DNA of 45,135 bases. Source: Rhizobiaceae bacterium. GTDB lineage: Bacteria; Pseudomonadota; Alphaproteobacteria; Rhizobiales; Rhizobiaceae. This document shows, one piece after another, positions 1 through 8,763 of the stretch. Every line of letters begins with the position of its first letter. The first letter of the stretch is position 1. A model generated the notes under the pieces. It saw only the letters and a list, made by a program, of their open reading frames with translations. It was not told where the DNA came from and did no database searches. A program made the position numbers and the translations under genes. The stretch is from assembly GCA_030065115.1 (NCBI GenBank), contig JASJDO010000002.1, forward strand, positions 1-45,135, written 5' to 3'.

Positions 1-113
1 CCAATTGGAAAAAGGCAGAACGCGCGTGGGTGGATGAGCATTTGAAGTTCAAAGGTCGTATCGACCGCGACAATTGGGTCGGGCAGGCCAAGAAATTGAT
101 GAAAGAAAAATAA
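1..113 (+). CDS. C-terminal fragment of an unrecognised protein
   Basis: An open frame enters from the left edge (codons in phase with position 3) and ends at TAA 111-113, giving 36 residues that finish in the basic tail AKKLMKEK. The fragment is rich in Trp, Lys and Arg (NWKKAERAWVDEHLKFKGR). Many periplasmic solute-binding proteins end in a similar amphipathic basic helix, but that is only a guess and I do not recognise the family. The stop abuts the stop of the convergent MmgE/PrpD gene at 114 with no spacer, so the two share no room for a terminator. Confidence 0.5.
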   Translation, partial: NWKKAERAWVDEHLKFKGRIDRDNWVGQAKKLMKEK

Positions 114-1472
114 TCAGTTTACTGGACTTATTGGGAGCGCCAATTGGCTAATCAACCCCTGACCGGTATCCCCTTCTTCCATGTGTTTGACAATGCCGCG
201 CATAATGTTCGCACGTTCCTCGCCGATTACCGGATCAGCAAGCGTGTGAAATTTTTCAATGATTTCTTCATCGGTCAGCGGCGTATCCGGATCGCCATTG
301 GCTTGATGGCGTTCTGATTTCAGCACGCGTCCATCCTTTAGTGTTACATGAACGTGCGCGTATCGTTCCTGCGGGAAGGCATCATTGTAAGGTTCGTGTT
401 CTGACAATTTCATAAACTCTGAAAGTCTCAATACACGTTTGTCTGTAAGACTCGCGCCGTCAATTTCTGCCGGGCCGATTTTTCCAAAAACCAGCGCAGC
501 CGCAACAGGAAATGGCAGAGAATATTGTGCTTGTTCGGTGTCTGCCGGTGTACGGGTGGCAAGGCGGCAAGCTTCGTGAAATGAAAATACTTCTATATGT
601 TCAATATCTCGATAGCTGACGCGGTGTTCAGTTGATACAGCCAGAGCGGCTGCTGTGGCGGGTTGCGCCCAGCGGCACACAGGATAGGGCTTGAAATACT
701 GCTCAAGAATAAGCCATCGGTTGCCTAAATCACTCCAGTATTCCGCAACATCATCTCCTTCAACTGAGATCGCAGGCGCGCCAGTAAATCCTGAGGCTGC
801 GAGATACGCTGCACTGACACCGGCCATGGCACCCCATCCAGAACCATCTTTCAACATGGTTGGATGATCGATCACCCTCATCATCTGGCTACGTGGGCCA
901 TGATATTCACCAATCCCGATTGCATGTCGCGTTGCGCCAGCATCAAGACCGAGGGTTCGCGCGCCCAAAGCTGCAGCGGTTACCGCACCCCAGGCCCCGG
1001 ACGTGTGATAGTCGGGAACGCTCGCATGCAATGCTTCTCCAGCTCTGCAACCGATTTCATAACCAACGACAAAATCCGCCAGAAGTCGCTTGCCGTCTCC
1101 ATTCAGATAAGCCTGATGATAAGCAATGAGCGCTGGCAGCACATGGCATCCCACATGTCCTTTTGCCGGTCTGTAACCGTCATGTGCATCAATGGAATCG
1201 ATCATCATCCCGTTTGCCAAGGCAGCGCCGGCCGGACTAACGCGGTCACCACCAAACCAGATATGCGCACCGAAACCCGATGTGCCGAACTGCAGTTTTG
1301 CATGTTCAGAAATAATTCTGGTCAGATGCGTTTGCGAGCCCGCTGCAGCAACGCCAATCAAATCAAGTAAGCAACGTTTCGCGAATTCAATCACCTCCGT
1401 AGGAATGTCATCGAATTGGGTGTTGTGTAAGAAATTTAAAATAGGCATCGCGATCTTTGGTGTTTTGCCCAT
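114..1472 (-). CDS. MmgE/PrpD family protein
   Basis: About 452 residues matching the MmgE/PrpD fold, the family of 2-methylcitrate dehydratase, cis-aconitate decarboxylase and related dehydratases. Seen in the sequence: the N-terminal helix ending CLLDLIGVAAAGS, the substrate-pocket segment GMMIDSIDAHDGYRPAKGHVG, the KDGSGWGAMAGVSAAYLA helix and the C-terminal alpha/beta lid with FKPYPVCRWAQPA. The exact substrate cannot be read; no prpB or prpC lies nearby, so methylcitrate-cycle function is unsupported. The start is uncertain: ATG at 1472 has GGGAG only one base upstream, ATG at 1448 has no clear ribosome site, and a TTG extends the frame to 1499. The gene sits divergently beside lnt. Confidence 0.8.
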   Translation of the reverse strand: MGKTPKIAMPILNFLHNTQFDDIPTEVIEFAKRCLLDLIGVAAAGSQTHLTRIISEHAKLQFGTSGFGAHIWFGGDRVSPAGAALANGMMIDSIDAHDGYRPAKGHVGCHVLPALIAYHQAYLNGDGKRLLADFVVGYEIGCRAGEALHASVPDYHTSGAWGAVTAAALGARTLGLDAGATRHAIGIGEYHGPRSQMMRVIDHPTMLKDGSGWGAMAGVSAAYLAASGFTGAPAISVEGDDVAEYWSDLGNRWLILEQYFKPYPVCRWAQPATAAALAVSTEHRVSYRDIEHIEVFSFHEACRLATRTPADTEQAQYSLPFPVAAALVFGKIGPAEIDGASLTDKRVLRLSEFMKLSEHEPYNDAFPQERYAHVHVTLKDGRVLKSERHQANGDPDTPLTDEEIIEKFHTLADPVIGEERANIMRGIVKHMEEGDTGQGLISQLALPISPVN

Positions 1473-1620
1473 GCTCCCGCGAATTTTGATGATCGTCAAT
1501 GCTGGAACATCGACAGAATTGTCGTTTACTGGCGTAAATCAAACCTATCGCTCCCAATTTCCTGCAGGATGTTCTACTCATACCCCTGTCGAACATGATT
1601 CGTTTTGAAATAGGGATGCC

Positions 1621-3267
1621 GTGATCAACGCTTTTCTGGAAAGAATTGAAAGAGCTTCTGGCTGGTTCGTATTGATCTCGGGTTGGGAACGGCATTTGAT
1701 GGCGGCTGGCGCCGGTGCGGTTTCGGCCTTTGCCATGGCCCCGTTTGATCTGGTGCCACTTTTGTTTCTGACATTTCCCGTTCTTGTGTGGTTGATTGAC
1801 GGCGCGGTCAGTGAGCCGGCTGGAAACCCGTTCAGTCGGATGATGCATGGGTTCAAACCAGGCTTCTTTTTCGGGTTTGGTTTCTTCCTGCTGAGTATGT
1901 GGTGGGTCGGCAACGCATTGTTGGTCGAAGCGAAGAGTTTTGCTTGGGCATTGCCGCTTGCGATCATAGCGCTTCCGGCAATACTTGGCGTGTTTTGGGG
2001 TTTTGCGACGGCCCTTGCATCCCTGTTTTGGAACGGTACCATCCGTCGCCTGTTCATGCTTGCTGCGTGTCTTGCCCTGGCTGAATATCTCAGGGGCTTT
2101 GTGGCAACGGGTCTGCCTTGGAATACGCTGTCTTATGCAGCTTACCCAACGCCATTGCTCATGCAGTCAGCATCCATTTTCGGCATCTATGCGATGACTG
2201 CATTTGCGGTACTTGTGTTCTCTACTGGTGGGGCCATTGTTCTTGGTTCCTCTGCAACGGGCTTTTCCTCGTTCAGGCGTGCTGCTGTTCTATCAATCGT
2301 ACTGATTGGAGCTCATGTCCTGTTTGGTATCTGGCGCATACCGCCCGGTGACATGAAAACGGTTGAAGATGTTTCAATCCGTATTGTTCAACCAGGTATT
2401 CCCCAGGCAGACAAATTCTCTGCCGCAAAGCATCCCGAGCATTTTAGACGATATCTCGATCTCTCAACATCACCCGGCGACAACAAACCCGGCCTATCTG
2501 GAACGACCCACCTATTCTGGCCGGAATCAGTCTTTCCGTATTTGCTGACAGAGCGCAAGGATACACTGGCATCCATTGCTGCAATGTTGCCCGAAGGTAC
2601 GTCTCTGATCACAGGCGCTGCCAGAGCAGAGGCTGCTTCACTCGGCGATGGTTCGAATTTTGTCTTCAACTCCGTATATGTGATCAACGACGGCGGCCTC
2701 ATCGTTTCAGCGGCTGATAAAGTTCACCTTGTTCCTTTTGGCGAATACCTGCCGTTTCAGGACTTGCTGGAAAGCATTGGGGTCCAGCAATTGACGAAGT
2801 TGCAGGGTGGATTTGAGCCAGGCGCTTCAAGAAAGCTGCTACAGACAGGGTTAGGACCATCATTTCTTCCGCTGGTATGCTATGAGATTATTTTCTCCGG
2901 CCAGCTCGGCAATGGCCTTACGGAGCGCCCGGGCTTTATCGCAAATCTTACAAATGACTCGTGGTTTGGGTTTTCTCCCGGACCGTTTCAGCATGAACGG
3001 CAATCTGTTTTACGTGCTGTGGAAGAAGGGCTCCCAGTGGTGCGGGTGGCCAATAACGGAGTATCGGGGGTCTATGACCCTTATGGAAGACCACTTGTTC
3101 GCACATCATTGAATGAGATTGTCGCATTGGATGCAGCATTACCCGAAAGTCTCCCCCCAACGGTTTTTTCAAAGTTTGGGACAACAATTTTCTACTCTGC
3201 ATTTGGTGTATTTTTTCTCATTGGTGCCATGCCTTCAATCCGCAGAAGGGTTCGAATTCAGAATTGA
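1621..3267 (+). CDS. lnt: apolipoprotein N-acyltransferase
   Basis: Lnt adds the third acyl chain to the N-terminal cysteine of lipoproteins in the inner membrane. The 548-residue product has several N-terminal membrane segments (about residues 25-230), a periplasmic nitrilase-like domain and a last C-terminal membrane helix. The catalytic triad is visible: Glu302 in WPES, Lys367 in ADKVHLVPFGEYLPF and Cys420 in LVCYEIIF, with spacings of 65 and 53 residues, close to those of E. coli Lnt (E267, K335, C387). The start is GTG at 1621, because the next residues (MINAFLERIE) begin the conserved amphipathic region. In related genomes lnt commonly follows a corC-like gene; here a PrpD-type gene lies upstream instead. 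Confidence 0.96.
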   Translation: MINAFLERIERASGWFVLISGWERHLMAAGAGAVSAFAMAPFDLVPLLFLTFPVLVWLIDGAVSEPAGNPFSRMMHGFKPGFFFGFGFFLLSMWWVGNALLVEAKSFAWALPLAIIALPAILGVFWGFATALASLFWNGTIRRLFMLAACLALAEYLRGFVATGLPWNTLSYAAYPTPLLMQSASIFGIYAMTAFAVLVFSTGGAIVLGSSATGFSSFRRAAVLSIVLIGAHVLFGIWRIPPGDMKTVEDVSIRIVQPGIPQADKFSAAKHPEHFRRYLDLSTSPGDNKPGLSGTTHLFWPESVFPYLLTERKDTLASIAAMLPEGTSLITGAARAEAASLGDGSNFVFNSVYVINDGGLIVSAADKVHLVPFGEYLPFQDLLESIGVQQLTKLQGGFEPGASRKLLQTGLGPSFLPLVCYEIIFSGQLGNGLTERPGFIANLTNDSWFGFSPGPFQHERQSVLRAVEEGLPVVRVANNGVSGVYDPYGRPLVRTSLNEIVALDAALPESLPPTVFSKFGTTIFYSAFGVFFLIGAMPSIRRRVRIQN

Positions 3268-3482
3268 GGGCAGGTTAACGAAACTGAGTCTGCAATGCGC
3301 CCAGCGGTTCGCAAACCTAAAAAGGCGTGGGTAGAAAACTGGGTTCATTGTGTTTCTTGGGATGAATCGGTATTGAAACTTAGGGGTTGGGCCGGAAAAC
3401 TGCTGGGGCAATATTGGATACCAAGTGTATTTGAGTTCCAAGACTTGCATTGGGTTGCAGGGATCCAAGACAAGAGCAAAGT

Positions 3483-3893
3483 ATGTCTAAAGAAAAAAAG
3501 GAACCGAATCCGATTGACGTCCATGTTGGCGGGAAGGTGCGCCTGAAACGCACCATGATGTCAATGAGCCAGGAAAAACTTGGCGATAGTCTGGGCGTTA
3601 CTTTTCAGCAGGTTCAAAAATATGAGAAGGGTGTAAACCGGATTGGTGCCAGTCGATTGCAGCAAATTGCTGCAGTACTGAATGTACCAGTGTCATTTTT
3701 CTTTGATGGTGCACCGGGTCTGGAGGCTGATACTGCTGCAGGCATGTCTGAGGCTGATAGTTCAAGCTATGTGACAGACTTCCTGTCGACAGCAGAAGGC
3801 CTTCAACTCAATCGCTCATTTGTCAAAATCAAAGATCCTCAAGTTCGCAAGAAAATCATCGACTTGGTTCGTTCACTTTCAGACGAAGAATAG
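3483..3893 (+). CDS. Xre-family helix-turn-helix regulator
   Basis: A 136-residue DNA-binding protein. Residues about 10-70 form a Cro/C1-type HTH: VGGKVRLKRTMMSMSQEKLGDSLG, then TFQQVQKYEKGVNRIGASRLQQIA as turn and recognition helix. The rest is a short acidic helical tail (VRSLSDEE). Orthologues with the same PNPID(V/I)HVG start sit between lnt and metK in rhizobia. I chose ATG at 3483, which gives the family-typical start MSKEKKEPNPID; the longer frame would need TTG at 3450. Two TCCAAGAC direct repeats (3437-3444, 3464-3471) lie just before the start and could be an autoregulatory site. The protein may also act on metK, whose upstream region holds two perfect inverted repeats. The target is inference. 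Confidence 0.9.
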   Translation: MSKEKKEPNPIDVHVGGKVRLKRTMMSMSQEKLGDSLGVTFQQVQKYEKGVNRIGASRLQQIAAVLNVPVSFFFDGAPGLEADTAAGMSEADSSSYVTDFLSTAEGLQLNRSFVKIKDPQVRKKIIDLVRSLSDEE

Positions 3894-3960
3894 GAATTTT
3901 GCTGATTTCTTGCCCTTTTTGCCTATATTTCGCGAATTTGACGCAAACTAATCCTTGACC

Positions 3961-3990
3961 TTTGGTGTCTTGGAATCAATAAACACCAAA
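3961..3990 (+). repeat. 8-bp perfect inverted repeat upstream of metK
   Basis: TTTGGTGT (3961-3968) is answered by ACACCAAA (3983-3990) across 14 bases. No T-run follows, so it is not an intrinsic terminator for the Xre gene. It may be a leader hairpin or a DNA operator. A poor promoter candidate overlaps it (TTGACC at 3955-3960, CAATAA at 3977-3982). Confidence 0.6.
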
Positions 3991-3999
3991 ATTGAAATC

Positions 4000-4025
4000 A
4001 GGATATAAAGAAACGTTTATATCCT
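4000..4025 (+). promoter_or_regulatory. 10-bp hairpin in the metK leader
   Basis: AGGATATAAA (4000-4009), loop GAAACG, TTTATATCCT (4016-4025): a perfect ten-pair stem ending eight bases before the GGAG ribosome site (4034-4037) and nineteen before the metK ATG. The sequence does not resemble the SAM-II or SAM/SAH riboswitch consensus as I know them. It could be a novel SAM-sensing or protein-binding leader, or a stability hairpin. Confidence 0.6.
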
Positions 4026-4044
4026 CTCAGCCTGGAGTTTTTTG

Positions 4045-5292
4045 ATGGCAAGGCAGAACTACTATTTCACCAGTGAATCCGTATCAGAAGGTCATCCCGA
4101 TAAGGTTTGCGACCGTATTTCTGACGAAATTGTTGACCTGGTTTACAAAGAAGCTGCAAAGACAGGTGTTGATCCGTGGACCGTTCGTGTTGCCGCTGAA
4201 ACGCTGACGACAACAAACAAGGTTGTCATTGCCGGCGAAGTTCGTGTGCCTCCGACTCTCATCAAGCAGGACAAGAATGGCAATGACGTCATCAATCCTG
4301 CGCGCTTCCGTTCCGCAGCACGTCGTGCCATCCGTGACATCGGCTACGAGCAGGACGGGTTCCATTGGAAAACATGTAAGGTGGATGTTCTTCTACACTT
4401 CCAATCTGCTCATATTGCGCAAGGTGTGGACAATGCTGCTGATAAGCAGGGCGAAGAAGGTGCTGGTGATCAGGGCATCATGTTTGGCTATGCATGTACC
4501 GAAACGCCGGATCTCATGCCTGCTCCAATCTATTACAGCCACAAAATCCTGGAATTGATGGCCGAGGCCCGCAAAAAGGGCGAAGGCGATGCAGGCAAGC
4601 TCGGGCCGGATGCCAAGTCACAAATTACGGTACGCTACGAAGACGGCAAGCCAGTTGAAGTGACAGGTGTGGTTGTTTCCACACAGCATCTCGACGAATC
4701 CTGGGATTCAAAGAAAGTGCGCGAAGTTGTTGAGCCGTTTGTTCTTGAAGCGCTTGGCGGCAACCTGCCGATTGCAGCGGATTGTGATTGGTACATCAAC
4801 CCAACAGGTAAATTTGTGATTGGTGGTCCGGATGGTGATGCTGGTCTTACGGGTCGCAAGATCATTGTGGATACCTATGGCGGTGCAGCACCTCACGGTG
4901 GTGGCGCATTCTCTGGCAAGGACACAACCAAGGTTGACCGTTCTGCCGCTTACGCTGCGCGTTACCTCGCGAAGAACGTCGTCGCAGCGAAACTCGCAGA
5001 AAAATGTACCATCCAGCTTTCTTACGCGATTGGTGTGGCACAACCGCTTTCGATCTATGTTGATACGCATGGCACAGGCAAGGTTCATGAGAGTTTGTTG
5101 GAAAATGCGATCCGTTCTTGCATGGACCTGTCACCAACCGGTATTCGCAAGCATCTGGATTTGAATCGGCCTATCTATGCGCGCACAGCTGCCTATGGTC
5201 ATTTCGGCCGCAAAGCGGTTCGCGGTGGTTTCACCTGGGAAAAAACCGACCTCAAGACTGCATTGAAGGACGCTGTTAAAGCAGCCGGATAA
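4045..5292 (+). CDS. metK: S-adenosylmethionine synthetase
   Basis: Makes S-adenosylmethionine from methionine and ATP in the cytosol. The 415 residues contain the family signatures: [20 protein letters not shown] at the N terminus (His17 and the metal-binding Asp of GHPDK), the [12 protein letters not shown] nucleotide motif in the middle, [18 protein letters not shown] (phosphate-binding loop) and [20 protein letters not shown]. Length is slightly above the usual 385-395, as is common in alphaproteobacteria. ATG at 4045 is chosen over TTG at 4042 because GGAG (4034-4037) lies seven bases before it. trmB follows after three bases, so the two are co-transcribed, and SAM is the substrate of TrmB. 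Confidence 0.98.
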   Translation: MARQNYYFTSESVSEGHPDKVCDRISDEIVDLVYKEAAKTGVDPWTVRVAAETLTTTNKVVIAGEVRVPPTLIKQDKNGNDVINPARFRSAARRAIRDIGYEQDGFHWKTCKVDVLLHFQSAHIAQGVDNAADKQGEEGAGDQGIMFGYACTETPDLMPAPIYYSHKILELMAEARKKGEGDAGKLGPDAKSQITVRYEDGKPVEVTGVVVSTQHLDESWDSKKVREVVEPFVLEALGGNLPIAADCDWYINPTGKFVIGGPDGDAGLTGRKIIVDTYGGAAPHGGGAFSGKDTTKVDRSAAYAARYLAKNVVAAKLAEKCTIQLSYAIGVAQPLSIYVDTHGTGKVHESLLENAIRSCMDLSPTGIRKHLDLNRPIYARTAAYGHFGRKAVRGGFTWEKTDLKTALKDAVKAAG

Positions 5293-5295
5293 TGC

Positions 5296-6009
5296 GTGTC
5301 TGACGACAATCAGGAAGAAATCAGGAAAAGCCGTCGCTCGGAAGCTTTTTTCGGGCGGCGAAAATCCAAAGCTCTGTCGCCCAAGGCGCAACAACGCTTT
5401 GATAAGCTGTTTCCTGGGCTGAAGATTGATCCGACCCAAGCGCCGGTTTCCTCTGCTTCGGCGCTTTTTGATCATCAACCAGAACAAATCATTCTGGAAA
5501 TTGGGTTTGGCGGTGGCGAGCATTTGCTGCATCAAGCAAAATCCAACCCGCAAAACGGATATATTGGTGTTGAACCTTTCGTAAATTCGATGGCGAAAGC
5601 CCTTCGGAACATCGATGATGACGATGTTGGCAATATCCGGCTGTATGATGAAGATGCAGTGGAGATTTTGGATTGGCTGCCGGAAGCGTCCATTGATCGG
5701 ATCGATCTTCTTTATCCCGATCCATGGCCCAAAATCAGGCACTGGAAACGGCGTTTTGTAAGTCAGAAAAATCTGGACCGGTTTGCCCGTGTTTTGAGGC
5801 CGGGAGGCAAGTTTCATTTCGCGTCCGACATCGACACCTATATCAACTGGACCCTCCAGCACTGTGAAATGCACAAGGATTTCGAATGGACAGCATCAAG
5901 TGCTGAAGACTGGCATGCGCCGTATCACAATTGGATCCGAACACGCTATGAAGCAAAGGCAATACGAGAGGGCAGAATGCCTTGCTATTTGAGGTTTGAG
6001 AGGAACTAG
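5296..6009 (+). CDS. trmB: tRNA (guanine-N7-)-methyltransferase
   Basis: TrmB transfers a methyl group from SAM to N7 of G46 in the tRNA variable loop. In 237 residues the sequence shows the SAM-binding motif [15 protein letters not shown], the acidic loop IGVEPF, and the TrmB signature [18 protein letters not shown], followed by [11 protein letters not shown]. The basic N terminus ([16 protein letters not shown]) probably contacts tRNA. The start is GTG at 5296, three bases after the metK stop, with only a weak ribosome site, consistent with coupling to metK. The downstream ureohydrolase gene follows after three bases. Confidence 0.96.
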   Translation: MSDDNQEEIRKSRRSEAFFGRRKSKALSPKAQQRFDKLFPGLKIDPTQAPVSSASALFDHQPEQIILEIGFGGGEHLLHQAKSNPQNGYIGVEPFVNSMAKALRNIDDDDVGNIRLYDEDAVEILDWLPEASIDRIDLLYPDPWPKIRHWKRRFVSQKNLDRFARVLRPGGKFHFASDIDTYINWTLQHCEMHKDFEWTASSAEDWHAPYHNWIRTRYEAKAIREGRMPCYLRFERN

Positions 6010-6012
6010 CCA

Positions 6013-7008
6013 ATGGCTGACGATCATGATCGTGCGATGATGGAAAACCTCTATTGGTGGGGTGTTCCGACATTGTTCAGAACCGAGCACAAATCCGACC
6101 CTGCCGGCCTTGATGTCGCTCTGGTTGGTGTGCCGCATAGCGCCGGAAATGGCACGACGGAACGCGATCAGCATTTGGGACCACGTGCGTTGCGAAATGT
6201 CTCAGCCGTGCAGCGTCGTGTTCATATGAATTTTGGCATCGATCCCTGGAAAATTCTCGATATCGCAGATTTGGGCGATGTGCCGTTTCCGGAAGCCAAT
6301 GACAATGAGGCCAGCATTCAACGCATCACGGATTTCTATCAAACCATAGACAAGGCAGGTGCGAGGCCCATTTCAGTTGGCGGCGATCATTCTATCACAG
6401 GCGGCATTCTTCAGGCGCTTGGCGGGAAAGGAACAACCCTGGTGAGGGGTGAAAAAGTTGCGCTTCTACATATGGATGCTCATACGGATGTTTTTACATC
6501 GGTGGATCATTTCCTGGGTGCTAAAAAAAGTGCGGCTCATTGGGGTGCATATCTGGCAGATCAGGGTCATGTAGACCCTACAAAAAGTGTGCAGATTGGA
6601 TTGCGTGGCAATCCACGGACGCTGGACTGGCTGCAGGGCAGTTATGACTATGGTTACAATGTTGTCACCATGGCTGAGTATCGGGCAAAGGCCTTGGAGC
6701 ACTGGGTCGAGATGATCCCGGACGTGATTGGTGATACGCCACTTTACATAACATTTGATCTTGATTGCCTCGATCCAACCATCGCGCCCGGAGTTTCCAA
6801 TCTCGAGCCGGGAGAGCAAGGCTTCCTGATGGATGAAACCATGGCGTTGCTACGCTCGGTGCGAGGCTTGAACATTATTGGCGGTGATATTGTCTGTATG
6901 ATGCCAACCAAAGACAGCCGGAACCAGATCACAGCGCTCTCTGCCGGTGCGGTAATGTTTGAGATGATATCGCTGATCGCTGACAATGTGGCCCGGAAGA
7001 GCGTTTAG
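6013..7008 (+). CDS. agmatinase-family ureohydrolase
   Basis: A 331-residue member of the arginase/agmatinase superfamily, binuclear manganese enzymes that remove urea from guanidino compounds. Metal ligands are visible: His126 in GGDHS, Asp155, His157 and Asp159 in DAHTD, and two Asp residues in FDLDCLDPTIAPG. The N-terminal extension (ENLYWWGVPTLFR) is longer than in E. coli SpeB. Agmatine, guanidinobutyrate or guanidinopropionate are all possible substrates; sequence inspection cannot choose. It closes a tight run metK-trmB-ureohydrolase (three-base gaps), a notable place for it because SAM and agmatine/putrescine both feed polyamine synthesis, though that link is inference. Confidence 0.88.
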   Translation: MADDHDRAMMENLYWWGVPTLFRTEHKSDPAGLDVALVGVPHSAGNGTTERDQHLGPRALRNVSAVQRRVHMNFGIDPWKILDIADLGDVPFPEANDNEASIQRITDFYQTIDKAGARPISVGGDHSITGGILQALGGKGTTLVRGEKVALLHMDAHTDVFTSVDHFLGAKKSAAHWGAYLADQGHVDPTKSVQIGLRGNPRTLDWLQGSYDYGYNVVTMAEYRAKALEHWVEMIPDVIGDTPLYITFDLDCLDPTIAPGVSNLEPGEQGFLMDETMALLRSVRGLNIIGGDIVCMMPTKDSRNQITALSAGAVMFEMISLIADNVARKSV

Positions 7009-7023
7009 CGCTATGTAGCGTCT

Positions 7024-7452
7024 ATGGCCAACATCAGAATTACCGGATCAATCTCAATCGAAAGTGATGAACTCACTGAAAAATTCGTGCGTGCCAGCGG
7101 CCCTGGTGGGCAGAATGTAAACAAGGTCTCTACTGCAGTTCAACTTCGTTTCAATGTCAGGGAATCATCCAATCTCCCTTATCGAGTTAAGCAGAAAATC
7201 CTCGATAGCGGTGACACGCGTCTGACAAAAGAAGGCGAGCTTGTTATCATCGCTGAATCAAAACGGACACAGGAAGCCAATCGCAGGGATGCACTGGCTC
7301 GCCTTGTCGAACTCATTCGTGATGCTGCCTATGTTCCCAAAACGCGCATCGCCACGCGCCCCTCAAAAGGAGCAGTGAAACGACGCCTTGAGAGCAAGGC
7401 AAAGCGATCTCAGGTGAAAAAGAACCGGAGCGGGAAAATCAATTTGGATTAA
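7024..7452 (+). CDS. arfB: alternative ribosome-rescue factor / peptidyl-tRNA hydrolase
   Basis: A 142-residue protein with a single release-factor catalytic domain: the GGQ motif lies in RASGPGGQNVNKVSTAVQLRF (about residues 22-42). The C-terminal tail (KGAVKRRLESKAKRSQVKKNR) is very basic, as needed to enter the mRNA channel of a stalled ribosome. It lacks the codon-recognition domains of RF1/RF2, which identifies it as ArfB (YaeJ). It starts 15 bases after the ureohydrolase stop and ends four bases inside the convergent dadA 3' end, so no dedicated terminator fits between them. Confidence 0.93.
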   Translation: MANIRITGSISIESDELTEKFVRASGPGGQNVNKVSTAVQLRFNVRESSNLPYRVKQKILDSGDTRLTKEGELVIIAESKRTQEANRRDALARLVELIRDAAYVPKTRIATRPSKGAVKRRLESKAKRSQVKKNRSGKINLD

Positions 7453-8720
7453 GCAACGTTTGCACCGATTGTTGCTCCCGCCACACCTGAACTGTTTGAT
7501 TGTTTCTCTTGAAGCACTTTCTCGGCGATTATCTCAGCGGTCGCTGCCGAGAGTGTCCAACCCAGATGCCCGTGGCCTGTATTGTAGAAAACGCGTGGGT
7601 TTTTACCTGCAGCGACCTTTGGCATCATGTTCGGCATCATTGGCCGGAGACCTGCCCAAGGCACTGCATATTCAGTTGAAACATCAGGGAACAGTTTCTC
7701 ACACCATTTAACCAGAGGTTTGATCCGATCATCGCGTATGTCGAGATTATACCCGTTATATTCTGCCGTGCCCGCAATCCGGAAACGGTCCTTGCCAAGG
7801 CGACTGGTAACAATCTTTGCCTGATCATCCAAAAGACTTACCCAAGGTGCCGATTTCTGACTCTCTGAATCGTTCAGATTGACCGTGATGGAATATCCTT
7901 TGACCGGATAAATGTTAACCCTGTCTCCAACCTGAGCCGCAAGTTCGCGGCTTCGCACGCCTGCACAAACTACGATGCCGTCGAATTCGCTTGTAATGCG
8001 TATACCATCGTCATCTGCCCAGGTCAGTTTCACCCCACGGTTCAGATTCTCAAGTTCTTCGACTTCTGCACCATAGTGGAATGCAACACTGCGGTTTTCA
8101 CATGCCTTGGATAAGCCCCGCGTGTAGGTGTGAATGTCACCGGTGAAATCACTTTCTGTGTAGTAGCCTCCATGAAAACGCCGTTTCAGAGCCGGTTCGA
8201 TTCTTTCGATTTCATCCGGGCTTACATAGCGCCGTTCCAATCCCCCTTTGGCCAGAAGCTCATTGACTTTTGCTGCGTGGTTGAACTCTTTTGGGTCATC
8301 ATAAACATGAAGAATGCCGCGGGTTTCACACGAGAAATCAAATCCCTCTTTCTCCGCATGCGCATTGAGATGCTCACGTGCAGCGATTGCCAGACGAACA
8401 GTTTCTATTGTGTTGCTTTCATAACCGGGAATGTTGCCGACAAACTCTGCCATCCATGAATATTTGTGCCAGCTCGGTTTTGGATTGACCAGCAATGGCG
8501 CGCCGGGCTCAAACATCCATTTTATGCCTTTGAGAATGGTGGACCACCGGTTCCAGACTTCAGCATTGGAGGCAGAAAGCTGACCTCCATTGGCATAGGA
8601 TGTTTCCATCGCAGCATAGCGGTTCCGGTCAAAGACCGTCACTTCAAATCCGCGATTAACAAGGGAGTAAGCAGTGGTGATGCCGGTGATACCAGCTCCG
8701 ATTACGGCAATTTTGCGCAT
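7449..8720 (-). CDS. dadA: D-amino acid dehydrogenase (DadA-type FAD oxidoreductase)
   Basis: A 423-residue DAO-superfamily flavoprotein. The N terminus MRKIAVIGAGITGITTAYSL is a GxGxxG FAD-binding fold followed by FEVTVFDRN; the middle carries the DadA-type ETSYANGGQLSASNAEVWN segment, and the C terminus YNTGHGHLGWTLSAATAEI contacts the flavin. DadA enzymes oxidatively deaminate D-amino acids to keto acids and pass electrons to the respiratory chain at the inner membrane. AGGAG lies seven bases before the ATG. Unusually, the 5' leader holds a tandem glycine riboswitch, so expression probably follows glycine; the enzyme may therefore act on glycine, sarcosine or a glycine-linked amino acid rather than only on D-alanine. 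That substrate assignment is inference. Confidence 0.88.
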   Translation of the reverse strand: MRKIAVIGAGITGITTAYSLVNRGFEVTVFDRNRYAAMETSYANGGQLSASNAEVWNRWSTILKGIKWMFEPGAPLLVNPKPSWHKYSWMAEFVGNIPGYESNTIETVRLAIAAREHLNAHAEKEGFDFSCETRGILHVYDDPKEFNHAAKVNELLAKGGLERRYVSPDEIERIEPALKRRFHGGYYTESDFTGDIHTYTRGLSKACENRSVAFHYGAEVEELENLNRGVKLTWADDDGIRITSEFDGIVVCAGVRSRELAAQVGDRVNIYPVKGYSITVNLNDSESQKSAPWVSLLDDQAKIVTSRLGKDRFRIAGTAEYNGYNLDIRDDRIKPLVKWCEKLFPDVSTEYAVPWAGLRPMMPNMMPKVAAGKNPRVFYNTGHGHLGWTLSAATAEIIAEKVLQEKQSNSSGVAGATIGANVA

Positions 8721-8763
8721 GATTAGCTCCTGGACATGCGGGTTTCAACACACCGGAATTCCG

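Noticed and set aside
1511-1524. CGACA-GAAT-TGTCG palindrome between prpD and lnt
   Set aside because: Five-pair arms are expected often by chance, and no promoter element lines up with it.
3295-3546. Open frame of 83 residues between lnt and the Xre gene
   Set aside because: Overlaps the start of the well-supported Xre gene in another frame, with no ribosome site and low-quality Trp/Lys-rich composition.
3894-4044. Known SAM-II or SAM/SAH riboswitch before metK
   Set aside because: The stem and loop sequences do not fit either consensus as I know them, and no pseudoknot with the ribosome site could be drawn; kept as an unclassified leader.
5131-5874. Long minus-strand open frame of 247 residues opposite metK/trmB
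   Set aside because: Lies entirely opposite two clear genes and has no recognisable domain; a codon-bias shadow.
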